This document shows positions 51,526-59,880 of a stretch of 64,000 nt of DNA, in pieces. A model generated the notes under the pieces. That model was not told the DNA's origin and made no database searches. It saw only the letters and a list, made by a program, of their open reading frames with translations. The DNA is from CAYMZZ01 sp046297935 (GTDB taxonomy: Bacteria; Bacteroidota; Bacteroidia; Chitinophagales; Chitinophagaceae), in assembly GCA_046297935.1 (NCBI GenBank), contig JBKBHA010000001.1, positions 682,001 through 746,000 on the forward strand, given 5' to 3'. Made by a program: the position numbers and the translations under genes. Position 1 is the stretch's first letter. Each line of letters starts with the position of its first letter.

Positions 51526-53289
51526 ATGAAAAATTTTGTCAGGCGCCCATTGTTGCTGGCGGGTTTATTACTGGCAGCATTTGTTTTGCCAGCTCAAAAA
51601 AAGGACGCCGCCGTCTTCTTGAGGCAATCGAGTGAAATCCATCATCTAATGGTAAATTATGAGGCTGACCGTGGAAGTATATTGAGGTTTTATGCTGCTG
51701 TAAACGGAGGTCGGAGTAGTTCCAGCTATCATTCACCGGAACGCAGGGAACGTTTACTGAAGTTGATACGAACCTATCAGGACCAGCTTCGTTCTTTGCG
51801 ATTTTCTGAGTTGAGTATTCCGGGTCAGGTTGACTATGTATTGTTCAATCGAAACATGGAAGCCGAGGTGGAACGCCACCGTCAGGACGCAGCGCTTTAC
51901 CGAAAGATCGCTTCCTTTATTCCGTTCGCCTCTGCTGAAGAAGAGTGGCTTGAAAAGCGACGTAGAGGACTTGCGATAAACGGGCAGGCTGCTGCACGTT
52001 CTATGGACAGCTTACGCAAACTGGTAGTGAAGGCTACTGCTCAACTAAAATCCACGCCTGAACTTGAATTGACCGAAGCGCGTTATGCCGGCGAAGCCGT
52101 TCGAGATATACAGTCTTCGCTACGAACATATTTTCAGTTTTATAACGAATACGACCCGGAATTCAGTTGGTGGGTACCGGCAACTTACCGTCAAACCGAT
52201 AGTACCCTCGGGCAGTATGCCCGCCTGCTGGAGGCAAAAGGGAAAAAGCACCAGTCGGCCGCTGACGATGGCAGTGGTATCGTAGGCAATCCGATCGGTC
52301 GCGACGAATTGATACGGCAACTTAAGTTCGAAATGATTCCTTATAGCCCTGAAGAGTTGGTAGATATCGCCAATCGCGAATTTGCCTGGTGCGATAAGGA
52401 ACTGCTGAAAGCGTCGCGTGAAATGGGTTTTGGTGATAATTGGCGTGCCGCACAGGAAAAGGTGAAGAACAGTTTTGTTCAACCGGGTGAGCAGCCGGCT
52501 GCCATGCTTGACCTTTACAATCAATCTGTCGGTTTTCTCAAAAAGCATGATCTTGTTACCATTCCTCCACTGGCAGAAGAAAGCTGGCGCGTGAATATGA
52601 TGTCGGCCGATCGGCAGTTGATTGCTCCATTCTTTCTGGGGGGCGAGTCGTTGATTATTTCCTATCCAACTTCAGGCATGAGTTATGAAGACAAGCTCAT
52701 GAGTTTAAGGGGAAATAATCCCCACTTTTCAAGGGCTGTCATACATCATGAGTTGATTGCAGGGCACCATCTGCAGGGCTTTATGCAGAACAGGTACAAA
52801 GCATACCGCAATTTTGAGACTCCGTTTTGGACCGAAGGCAATGCACTTTATTGGGAACTGATTTTGTGGGACCTGGGATTTCCGAGAAGTCCGGAAGACA
52901 AGATTGGTATGTTGTTCTGGCGAATGCATCGATGTGCCCGTATTATTTTTTCACTCAATTATCATCTTGGTAGGTGGAAGCCGCAGGAGTGTATTGATTT
53001 TCTTGTTGACCGTGTTGGCCACGAGCGATCCACAGCCGAAGGGGAAGTACGTCGTTCGTTCACCGGCGGCTATGGGCCGTTATATCAGATTGCATACATG
53101 ATTGGGGGTCTCCAATTTTACGCTTTGAAGAAGGAGCTGGTTGATACGGGCAAAATGAGCTACCGGCAGTTCCATGATGCCATTTTGCAGGAAAATAATA
53201 TACCGGTGGAAATGTTGCGGGCGACTTTGCTGAAAAGGCCGTTGAAGAGGGAGTTTCAGACGGAGTGGAGGTTTTATGGGGAGAGGTGA
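51526..53289 (+). CDS. Exported DUF885 family protein (putative metallopeptidase-like)
   Basis: The product is 587 residues from the ATG at 51526 (MKNFVRRPLLLAGLLLAAFV), with a signal peptide ending LPAQ. An upstream in-frame TTG at 51499 is less likely. DUF885 features are the HHELIAGHHLQ motif (His407, His408, Glu409, then Gly-His-His), WTEGNALYWEL and the C-terminal GGLQFYALKKEL. The HExxxGHH arrangement resembles zinc-peptidase active sites, but activity is unproven for most members. Its TGA stop lies inside the first heptamer of the large satellite that follows. Confidence 0.88.
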   Translation: MKNFVRRPLLLAGLLLAAFVLPAQKKDAAVFLRQSSEIHHLMVNYEADRGSILRFYAAVNGGRSSSSYHSPERRERLLKLIRTYQDQLRSLRFSELSIPGQVDYVLFNRNMEAEVERHRQDAALYRKIASFIPFASAEEEWLEKRRRGLAINGQAAARSMDSLRKLVVKATAQLKSTPELELTEARYAGEAVRDIQSSLRTYFQFYNEYDPEFSWWVPATYRQTDSTLGQYARLLEAKGKKHQSAADDGSGIVGNPIGRDELIRQLKFEMIPYSPEELVDIANREFAWCDKELLKASREMGFGDNWRAAQEKVKNSFVQPGEQPAAMLDLYNQSVGFLKKHDLVTIPPLAEESWRVNMMSADRQLIAPFFLGGESLIISYPTSGMSYEDKLMSLRGNNPHFSRAVIHHELIAGHHLQGFMQNRYKAYRNFETPFWTEGNALYWELILWDLGFPRSPEDKIGMLFWRMHRCARIIFSLNYHLGRWKPQECIDFLVDRVGHERSTAEGEVRRSFTGGYGPLYQIAYMIGGLQFYALKKELVDTGKMSYRQFHDAILQENNIPVEMLRATLLKRPLKREFQTEWRFYGER

Positions 53290-53444
53290 GGGGTGAGAGG
53301 TGAGAGGTGAAAGGTGAGAGGTGAAAGGTGAGAGGTGAGGGGTGAGAGGTGAGAGGTGAAAGGTGAGTGGTGAAAGGTGAAAGGTGAGAGGTGAAAGGTG
53401 AGTGGTGAGAGGTGAAAGGTGAGCGGTGAAACGCTTGACCTGGA

Positions 53445-54436
53445 CTGCCGACCTTCGGGTTATGAATCCGATTCCGCCTTCGGCGGATACCCCGGCAAAA
53501 AAAAAGAGACGCCTCGGTTGAAACGTGAAAGGTGAGAGGTGAGAGGTGAAAGGTGAGAGGTGAAACGCTTGACCTGGACTGCCGACCTTCGGGTGATGAA
53601 TCCGATTCCGTCTTCGGCGGATACCCTGGCAAAAAAATAGACGCCTCGGTTGAAACGTGAAAGGTGAGAGGTGAAAGGTGAAACGCTTGACTTGGACTGC
53701 CGACCTTCGGGTGATGAATCCGATTCCGCCTTCGGCGGATACCCCGGCAAAAAAAGAGACGCCTCGGTTGAAGCGTGAAACGTGAAAGGTGAGAGGTGAA
53801 AGGTGAAAGGTGAAACGTGAAAGGTGAAAGGTGAGTGGTGAGAGGTGAAACGCTTGACTTGGACTGCCGACCTTCGGGTGATGAATCCGATTCCGCCTTC
53901 GGCGGATACCCCGGCAAAAAAGAGACGCCTCGGTTGAAACGTGAAAGGTGAGAGGTGAAAGGTGAAAGGTGAAACGCTTGACCTGGACTGCCGACCTTCG
54001 GGTTATGAATCCGATTCCGCCTTCGGCGGATACCCCGGCAAAAAAAGAGACGCCTCGGCGGAAGCGTGAAAGGTGAGAGGTGAAAGGTGAGAGGTGAGAG
54101 GTGAGAGGTGAAAGGTGAGAGGTGAAATGCTTGACCTGGACTGCCGACCTTCGGGTGATGAATCCGATTCCGCCTTCGGCGGATACCCTGGCAAAAAAAT
54201 AGACGCCTCGGTTGAAACGTGAAAGGTGAGAGGTGAAAGGTGAGAGGTGAAACGCTTGACTTGGACTGCCGACCTTCGGGTTATGAATCCGATTCCGCCT
54301 TCGGCGGATACCCCGGCAAAAAAAGAGACGCCTCGGTTGAAACGTGAAAGGTGAGAGGTGAAAGGTGAAACGCTTAACCTGGACTGCCGACCTTCGGGTT
54401 ATGAATCCGATTCCGCCTTCGGCGGATACCCCGGCA
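53445..54436 (-). pseudogene. Eight tRNA-Met-derived pseudogene copies
   Basis: Copies lie at 53445-53497, 53579-53631, 53697-53749, 53864-53916, 53988-54040, 54141-54193, 54266-54318 and 54384-54436. Each keeps, on the minus strand, the first ten bases of the tRNA (GCCGGGGTA preceded by T), the whole anticodon arm and the 5' half of the T stem, which is identical or nearly so to the gene at 54471-54544. The D arm is replaced by a perfect hairpin (TCCGCC, GAA loop, GGCGGA). The T loop onward is unrelated. The anticodon loop is TTCATAA in copies 1, 5, 7 and 8 and TTCATCA in copies 2, 3, 4 and 6. None can fold into a working tRNA. Confidence 0.85.
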
Positions 54437-54465
54437 AAAAAAGAGACGCCTCGGAGGAAGCGTCT
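54436..54465 (-). terminator. Rho-independent terminator of tRNA-Met
   Basis: Just after the tRNA 3' end on the minus strand, AGACGCTTC pairs with GAGGCGTCT (one G-T pair) around a four-base loop, followed by C and a run of seven T. The 3' half and T-tract recur in each satellite unit, so the terminator was copied together with the tRNA fragment. Confidence 0.85.
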
Positions 54466-54470
54466 ATTTG

Positions 54471-54544
54471 TACCGGAGAGCAGACTTGAACTGCCGACCT
54501 TCGGGTTATGAATCCGATGCTCTAACCAGCTGAGCTACCCCGGC
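54471..54544 (-). tRNA. tRNA-Met (anticodon CAT)
   Basis: The 74-base gene folds as a cloverleaf. The acceptor is GCCGGGG with CTCCGGT (two G-T pairs) and discriminator A. The D arm is GCTC-AGCTGGTTA-GAGC and the anticodon arm is TCGGA-TTCATAA-CCCGA with anticodon CAT. The T arm is GGCAG-TTCAAGT-CTGCT. CCA is not encoded. The anticodon stem has an A-C mismatch at its base by the loop. The general sequence fits elongator Met rather than initiator; tRNA-Ile with a lysidine-modified CAT anticodon cannot be excluded by eye. Confidence 0.93.
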
Positions 54545-54631
54545 ATTTGGGCGGCAAAAATAAGGCATTCGACCTTTATTTTGAAAAGATTCCGGAAATA
54601 TTTGCACCGAGCCACTGATTATCTTTGACTT

Positions 54632-55177
54632 ATGAACTTTAGAGTAGCAAGTCCGTCTGATGCGTCGGCCATGCTTGACATCTACGCCCCTTTCGTGAGC
54701 GACACATCGCTCACGTTTGAGCTGGAACTTCCAACGGTGACCGCTTTTGCCGAACGTATCAGTAATTATCTGCACCGTTGGCCCTGGTTGCTGGCAGAAG
54801 AGAATGGCCGGGTAGCCGGATATGCCTACGCATCTCAACACAGGGAACGTGCCGGTTATCAATGGTCAGTGGAATGTTCTATCTATATACATCCCGATTT
54901 TCAGGGAACGGGCGTCGCAAAAATGCTGTATCAGTTACTATTCAATATCCTGAAAGAACTTGGCTACCGCAACGTGTACGCGGTCATCAACCTGCCCAAC
55001 GACCGGAGTGTGGCGTTTCATGAGCGCCTGGGATTTGTATACCAGTTCACTTTCGAAAATGTTGGATACAAACTTAGCCGCTGGAAAAACGTGGGCTGGT
55101 GGATGCTTCAGTTAAATGAATATTCGGAACATCCTGACCCAGTGAAGAAGTTCAATAGTCAAAATGTTCAATTTTGA
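54632..55177 (+). CDS. GNAT N-acetyltransferase (phosphinothricin acetyltransferase-like)
   Basis: The 181-residue enzyme has the GNAT acetyl-CoA-binding motif IHPDFQGTGVAKMLYQLL and the family-specific features FELELPTVTAFAERI, WLLAEENGRVAGYAYAS, NLPNDRSVAFHERLGF and the C-terminal VGYKLSRWKNVGWW. These fit the Pat/YncA subgroup, which acetylates amino-acid-like substrates such as methionine derivatives or phosphinothricin. The true substrate is unknown. Its last ten bases overlap the end of the convergent aminotransferase gene. Confidence 0.92.
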   Translation: MNFRVASPSDASAMLDIYAPFVSDTSLTFELELPTVTAFAERISNYLHRWPWLLAEENGRVAGYAYASQHRERAGYQWSVECSIYIHPDFQGTGVAKMLYQLLFNILKELGYRNVYAVINLPNDRSVAFHERLGFVYQFTFENVGYKLSRWKNVGWWMLQLNEYSEHPDPVKKFNSQNVQF

Positions 55178-56373
55178 CCAGTCACTTTCCCCGGGTATTT
55201 CTCCAGAGCAACCTCCAACACATCCATAGCTTTGCCAAGTGCGGTAAGGTTTAACACATATGCGAGGCGGACCTCATTTTTGCCCAGTCCCGCAGTTCCG
55301 TAGAATCCAGTTGCTGGTGCCAACATCACTGTCTGACCTTCATGCGAAAAGCTTTCCAGCAGCCATTGGCAGAACTTGTCTGCATCATCAATCGGCAAGC
55401 GTGCAATTGCATAGAAGGCACCACCAGGGTTGGGGCAAAATACACCGGGCATCCGGTTCAGTCGGCCAACCATCAGATCGCGCCGTTTCTGATATTCCTG
55501 ACGTGGTTCGTCGAAGTAGGAATCTGGCAGATCAACAGCTGCTTCTCCCATTATCTGGGCCAGTCCGGGAGGGCTCAATCTTGCCTGTGCAAACTTCATG
55601 GCAGCATCGTACACCTGTTTGTTTTTGGTGACCAGCGCTCCAATGCGGGCGCCACAGGCACTATACCGTTTACTGATCGTATCCATCAGTACCACGTGCT
55701 GATCCAGTCCTTCCAACTGCATCGCGCTCACGTATTCACCATCATAGCAAAATTCGCGGTAGGCTTCGTCGCTGAACAGATACAGATTGTGTTTAATGCA
55801 GATTGCTTTGAGTGCCTCCATTTCGGCCCGGCTGTACAGATAGCCAGTAGGGTTGTTGGGGTTGCAAACAACAATTCCCCTGGTGCGAGCCGTAATCACT
55901 TTCTCAAATTCTTCGATGGGAGGAAGGGCGAAACCGTTTTCAATATGTGAGGTTATTGGCACCACCTTAACGCCTGCGGTGCAGGCAAACCCATTATAGT
56001 TGGCATAGAAGGGTTCCGGAATGATTACCTCATCGCCCGGATTGAGGCAGGTGAAAAAGCCAAACAGAATAGCTTCTGATCCGCCAGTAGTTATTAGTAT
56101 CTGATCATGGCTCACCGATATGCCTACTTTGGCATAGTACTCTACCAGCTTGCGGCGATACGACTCATTGCCTGCGCTATGGCTGTATTCCAGCACCCGG
56201 ATGTCGGCATGCTTAACTGCGTCAAGTATGGCTGGAGGAGTTTCAATGTCCGGCTGGCCAATGTTGAGGTGGTAAACCTGTATTCCCTTCTTTTTGGCCG
56301 CTTCAGCAAAAGGCACCAGTTTCCTTATCGGCGAGGGCGGCATCTGTTGGCCGCGATCAGAAATGCTTAACAT
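55168..56373 (-). CDS. Pyridoxal-phosphate-dependent aminotransferase, class I/II
   Basis: The 401-residue cytoplasmic enzyme has the fold-type I aminotransferase motifs: LNIGQPDIETPPAI (substrate loop), TTGGSEAI, NPNNPTG (171-177), SDEAY (201-205), the Schiff-base Lys235 in DTISKRYSACGARIG and the carboxylate-binding Arg in NEVRLAYVLN. It belongs to the aspartate/aromatic aminotransferase group. The exact amino-acid partner cannot be told. The start at 56373 is a family-like MLSISDRGQQMPPSPIRKL. A TAACTTTG box ends five bases upstream. Confidence 0.94.
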   Translation of the reverse strand: MLSISDRGQQMPPSPIRKLVPFAEAAKKKGIQVYHLNIGQPDIETPPAILDAVKHADIRVLEYSHSAGNESYRRKLVEYYAKVGISVSHDQILITTGGSEAILFGFFTCLNPGDEVIIPEPFYANYNGFACTAGVKVVPITSHIENGFALPPIEEFEKVITARTRGIVVCNPNNPTGYLYSRAEMEALKAICIKHNLYLFSDEAYREFCYDGEYVSAMQLEGLDQHVVLMDTISKRYSACGARIGALVTKNKQVYDAAMKFAQARLSPPGLAQIMGEAAVDLPDSYFDEPRQEYQKRRDLMVGRLNRMPGVFCPNPGGAFYAIARLPIDDADKFCQWLLESFSHEGQTVMLAPATGFYGTAGLGKNEVRLAYVLNLTALGKAMDVLEVALEKYPGKVTGQN

Positions 56374-56377
56374 GGCG

Positions 56378-56385
56378 CAAAGTTA
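56378..56385 (-). promoter_or_regulatory. Candidate -7 promoter box of the aminotransferase gene
   Basis: On the minus strand TAACTTTG matches TAnnTTTG exactly and lies four bases before the ATG at 56373. This again predicts a leaderless or near-leaderless mRNA. No TTG is found at the expected -33 position. Confidence 0.45.
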
Positions 56386-56486
56386 AGTGGAAACAGAATT
56401 CGGTTTTTTCGTATGTCCGGATTGTGAAACTTTGGTTAATAAGGCAAAATGATGCAGCTTTTTTCTGTTATGCAATTCATAAAAAA

Positions 56487-56514
56487 TTGTTGTAACACAT
56501 ATTAAGTATCTTCC
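56487..56514 (+). promoter_or_regulatory. Candidate promoter of the 56.6-64 kb gene cluster
   Basis: TTG (56487-56489) is followed after 17 bases by TATCTTCC (56507-56514), six of eight positions or better to TAnnTTTG. A second similar word, TATCTTTC, follows at 56532. The first gene of the cluster starts at 56609. Confidence 0.35.
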
Positions 56515-56608
56515 ACAATGGGCGGGCTCTGTATCTTTCCAGCAACAACTAAATGAACGCCTTTGACCATCTTTCTACTATTGAACCACCAAACCACGAT
56601 TCCCTCTA

Positions 56609-57439
56609 ATGGAAAAATATTTGTTCAACGATGGAACGAATGTAGTTAGGGAAGTACAGTCGAAAGAAGAGCTGAAGGCGCTTGCCGAACAGGCTGATCC
56701 GCAAAAAGCGACGGTATGGGTTTTTCATACCAGCGAGTGGATCAGTTATTCGCAGTTTCGTAGCCGTTACCTTTCGCAAGGGTCGACGGTCAAACAGGTT
56801 CCGCCCGTCAAAGTTGTTGCCGAAAAGGAATCTCCTTCAACTCCCCAAAAACGTAAGGCTGGCCGATTGTGGCAATGGCTGGCGGTAATCGTCGCTGCAG
56901 TTGCCATTTTACTGGTTTATAATTTTACCCGGCTGCAATGGCGTTCGCTTCCCGAGCTGAGTCTAAAAGCTTCCCGTCCGGCCAACGCGCCACCCATAGA
57001 CGCAGATTCCCTGCAGGCAGTGCTGGAAGGCCGACGCGGTACCGTGCTTGACAAGGTGACCCGGACCAACCTCCGCATTCGCAATGGATGGCCCGACCGT
57101 ATTCTGCTCAGCCTGCGGGCGCAGCGCGACAGCAGCTCGGCAGGCATCCGTTTTCAGCCTACTGAAGCTGTGTTGGACAACGCAACAGGATACCTGATCG
57201 ACGATGCTGTTGCAGAGTTGAATATTTGGCGAGACGGACGTTCTATACACACTGAACCAATCCATTTCGAAAAAATAAACTATACCGAACCGGGTCGGCG
57301 TCAGTTATCGGGAAATTATGTCGGCGACAGCATCAGCATTCATTTTATTTCCATAGGCTCAAAAGCATTTAATTTTTGCTATTCAGCCGATAAGCAAAGT
57401 AATTACGGCAATTTGAACGATCGGTGGTTTTGCCGATAG
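56609..57439 (+). CDS. Single-pass membrane protein, first gene of the Hsp70/SEDS-like cluster
   Basis: The 276-residue protein has an N-terminal cytoplasmic domain (residues 1-55, KYLFNDGTNVVREVQSKEEL, then VWVFHTSEWISYSQFRSRY) that loosely resembles GYF_2-type domains. A basic linker, one transmembrane helix (residues about 87-107, LWQWLAVIVAAVAILLVYNF) and a C-terminal extracytoplasmic domain of about 165 residues follow. No enzyme motif is visible. It is 44 bases upstream of the Hsp70-like gene, in the same direction. The cytoplasmic domain could dock onto that ATPase while the outer domain works in the periplasm; this is inference. The family was not recognised. Confidence 0.7.
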   Translation: MEKYLFNDGTNVVREVQSKEELKALAEQADPQKATVWVFHTSEWISYSQFRSRYLSQGSTVKQVPPVKVVAEKESPSTPQKRKAGRLWQWLAVIVAAVAILLVYNFTRLQWRSLPELSLKASRPANAPPIDADSLQAVLEGRRGTVLDKVTRTNLRIRNGWPDRILLSLRAQRDSSSAGIRFQPTEAVLDNATGYLIDDAVAELNIWRDGRSIHTEPIHFEKINYTEPGRRQLSGNYVGDSISIHFISIGSKAFNFCYSADKQSNYGNLNDRWFCR

Positions 57440-57483
57440 TATGTTGCCTTAAACCGGATTGATCACGAACAATTTATTCTGCC

Positions 57484-59865
57484 ATGGCACTTTATTATGT
57501 TCCACTTCTGATTCGCAGCGATCGTTATTTTGTAACCAAGCTCGACCGCCAAACAGGCGACGGAATGGATGTGGAGTCCGAATTCAATTTTGTGATTCCC
57601 TCGGAAGACAGAATTCTGACTCCCATCATCACCATTGAGGATCCGCTAAAAGTGGTACTGAACCAAATGGCTCCTTCTCAGCGCCAGGACCTGCCTTTGG
57701 CGGAATGTCGTATTTCTCTTCGTCGCCGCGGAAGCGATGCCGAATTGTTGATTGAGCCAAACGGAAACTTTGCCGTAGAAGCGGGGAAGGATGAAGAATC
57801 CGGCCTGCACCTTGATTATTCCGAGGCTGTGAAACGGGTAAGCCTGGTGTACTACTCTCCAAGAGTAGAAAGGAAGGGGTTAAGGATCTACGTTACGCTG
57901 AAATATTCGCCTGAAGAATCTTATTCTTCCTGTTTTGACATTCAGCTGGTACCCTCTCGGGAGACACACCGGGTAGTAGTTGATTTTGGAAGTGAAGCCA
58001 GCCAGGTTGGTTACAAACATGGTGGTCCGCAGGCTGCCGTAATGCAATATGATATCCTGGAGAACATCGTTAGTCGTATGCGTTTGAATGAACCTGAGCG
58101 CAACTGGAGGCGAGATGATTTTCTAAACAACGAACCGGGTACACCCCTTTTGTTTCGATCCTATTACGCCGTGCGCAAGCAAATGACGGAGAGCGAGCGT
58201 AAATCCTTTCCCTTCAATTTTACCGGCGACTGGCAAAATGATGAAATTCGGCTATACATTACCCGCCAGGAAGTAGCAGCAACAGAAGCGCTGTTTCGGG
58301 ACAGGTATGAAATAATACCTAACCTGAAGCTGGGGATCGAGAAAAGTCTGCAACTGGTAGTGGGCAATCGTACAGAAGATTATAGTATCCGCTCGCATAA
58401 AAAAGATTTGATCAGCGCTATCCTGTTGCGTCTGCTGCGTTTGATGATCAGCACTAAACCGGATTTTCAACAGGGCGGACTGATAGTGACCTTGCTGGTT
58501 CCGAATATTTATACCCAGCACGATGTATTCGACCTGTTGAATGCCTGCCGTCTTCACTCAACCGAGATGCTACGGTCGCTACAGCTGGATCCCACACAAT
58601 TGCCGATCGAATTTGAAACGATATCGGAAAGTGATGCCGCTTTTATGGGCTTTCAGCAAACACAGCCCGACGAAGTCCGTCTGGCGAACGGAGAAATGGC
58701 GCTTGTAATAGATTGCGGGAAGGGTACCACCGATATCAGCATGGTAATGGCTGATGATAACGAGAACTACAGTAGTTTTTTCCGAACCGGTTTTGCCGGC
58801 GCGGGCAATGTGCTTTCTTATAGCCTGGTTGAAGACTTTCTAACGCTGGCATTACGGGCAATTCCTGGCAATAATCAATTATCCGTTCGGGAATTCATAA
58901 ATCGGCATATCCAGGACCAGAATCTGACCGCCGATGTTTGGAATTTCCTGCAATGGATTGAAGAATTGAAGAAAAGATATTCTCAGCTTCCGGTCATAAG
59001 CCTTGGTGCTTTCGCTGAACTTACTGAGGAAACGCAATTGTCGGAACGAACCATTCGCGGGCTTCATCGGGACCTATCTACCGTGCTGCCTTACACCGTT
59101 TCCATTTTACGACATCGAAATATCCGGTGGGATGATGAAGTGACCGGACTGGTTGCGAAAGCAACCCACTGTCTTGTGCACGCGGTGCTGTCGAGCATTA
59201 GCGATGTATTGACTCGCGATGTGCGCAAACGCGTGAAACTGGTAATGCTGAGCGGACGCGCCTTTTATTTTGAACCGCTTCGAAGCCAGTTACAGGCGGC
59301 ACTGAGCCAAATGCTGGGGCACGAAGTGAAAATACTGGGCGTTACACAAGGGCAGGTGATCAATAACAAAAATGTGGCGATCCACGGGGCATTCACCGGG
59401 GCTTATAAAATCACCGACTTTACAGGTATTCCCGTTGATAAAAAGGAAGGACTGTCGAAAAACAACGATGTTTTAAACAACAATATGTTCTTATACCGTG
59501 GTATAAAAATTCAGCCAGGCAACGATATCTTATATAATACTTCTGTTGTACGTCGGAATAACCAGCAACTCAAGGCATTTCGAAATAAGGCAATTGACGT
59601 GTATTTCACCCGCGATAATATTTACCTCCGATTGCTGGAAAATCAGCAAGTGAAAGATGTACGGTCTCTATACAGCATCATGACCGGGCTGGCGGAAGTA
59701 GCATCGCCGATTCTTGAACTGAAAGCGATTTCCATGTTTCCTGCTTATCAGGGTGAACTGGCTTCAATACAACAGATCTTCGAATCGGCTGGCACTATGC
59801 CCGTGCCGGTTGCTACATCGGAAACCAGAAAGCGCTCAGGGATACTTCATTTTTTTCAATTCTAA
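57484..59865 (+). CDS. Actin/Hsp70-fold ATPase with N-terminal beta-rich extension
   Basis: The 793-residue cytoplasmic protein shows the three nucleotide-binding motifs of the actin/Hsp70/FtsA superfamily. Phosphate-1 is VVVDFGSEASQVGY with Asp167, phosphate-2 is ALVIDCGKGTTDISMV with Asp410, and the adenosine motif is LVMLSGRAFYFEPLR near residue 590. A TGFAGAGNVL loop follows phosphate-2. Residues 1-160 are a separate beta-rich domain and the last 130 residues an uncharacterised tail. It lacks an Hsp70 substrate domain, so it is not a classical chaperone. Its partners, a coiled-coil membrane protein and a SEDS-like protein, suggest a cytoskeletal or scaffolding ATPase acting at the membrane. 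The fold is well supported; the function is unknown. Confidence 0.8.
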   Translation: MALYYVPLLIRSDRYFVTKLDRQTGDGMDVESEFNFVIPSEDRILTPIITIEDPLKVVLNQMAPSQRQDLPLAECRISLRRRGSDAELLIEPNGNFAVEAGKDEESGLHLDYSEAVKRVSLVYYSPRVERKGLRIYVTLKYSPEESYSSCFDIQLVPSRETHRVVVDFGSEASQVGYKHGGPQAAVMQYDILENIVSRMRLNEPERNWRRDDFLNNEPGTPLLFRSYYAVRKQMTESERKSFPFNFTGDWQNDEIRLYITRQEVAATEALFRDRYEIIPNLKLGIEKSLQLVVGNRTEDYSIRSHKKDLISAILLRLLRLMISTKPDFQQGGLIVTLLVPNIYTQHDVFDLLNACRLHSTEMLRSLQLDPTQLPIEFETISESDAAFMGFQQTQPDEVRLANGEMALVIDCGKGTTDISMVMADDNENYSSFFRTGFAGAGNVLSYSLVEDFLTLALRAIPGNNQLSVREFINRHIQDQNLTADVWNFLQWIEELKKRYSQLPVISLGAFAELTEETQLSERTIRGLHRDLSTVLPYTVSILRHRNIRWDDEVTGLVAKATHCLVHAVLSSISDVLTRDVRKRVKLVMLSGRAFYFEPLRSQLQAALSQMLGHEVKILGVTQGQVINNKNVAIHGAFTGAYKITDFTGIPVDKKEGLSKNNDVLNNNMFLYRGIKIQPGNDILYNTSVVRRNNQQLKAFRNKAIDVYFTRDNIYLRLLENQQVKDVRSLYSIMTGLAEVASPILELKAISMFPAYQGELASIQQIFESAGTMPVPVATSETRKRSGILHFFQF

Positions 59866-59880
59866 ATGCTTCATGTTATC

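Larger units (their letters stand above)
53290..54470. repeat. Composite satellite: GGTGARA heptamers alternating with eight tRNA-Met-derived units
   Basis: The region is non-coding. It starts with about 19 heptamers (GGTGAAA, GGTGAGA, some GGTGAGT/GGTGAGG) right after the DUF885 stop. Then come eight near-identical units, each made of a conserved core, a poly-A tract, GAGACGCCTCGG and another block of heptamers. The spacing between unit cores is 134, 118, 167, 124, 153, 125 and 118 bases; several of these differ by multiples of seven, as expected if heptamer number varies. On the minus strand each core reads as a degenerate tRNA-Met preceded by a T-tract and a terminator remnant. The array stops at the intact tRNA-Met gene. 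Confidence 0.92.

Noticed and set aside
53060..53917. Minus-strand open frame of 285 codons through the satellite, with LSPFTFH-type repeats
   Set aside because: It is produced by reading the heptamers (21 bases give seven residues) and the repeated tRNA-derived cores. It also overlaps the end of the DUF885 gene and has no plausible start or domain.
53290..54470. CRISPR array
   Set aside because: The repeats are separated by other repeats (heptamers) rather than unique spacers, unit length varies, the conserved core derives from a tRNA, and no cas gene is in view.
54471..54544. tRNA attachment site of an integrated element
   Set aside because: The duplicated tRNA parts are the anticodon arm and 5' end, not the 3' end typical of att sites. 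No integrase or mobile genes are nearby.
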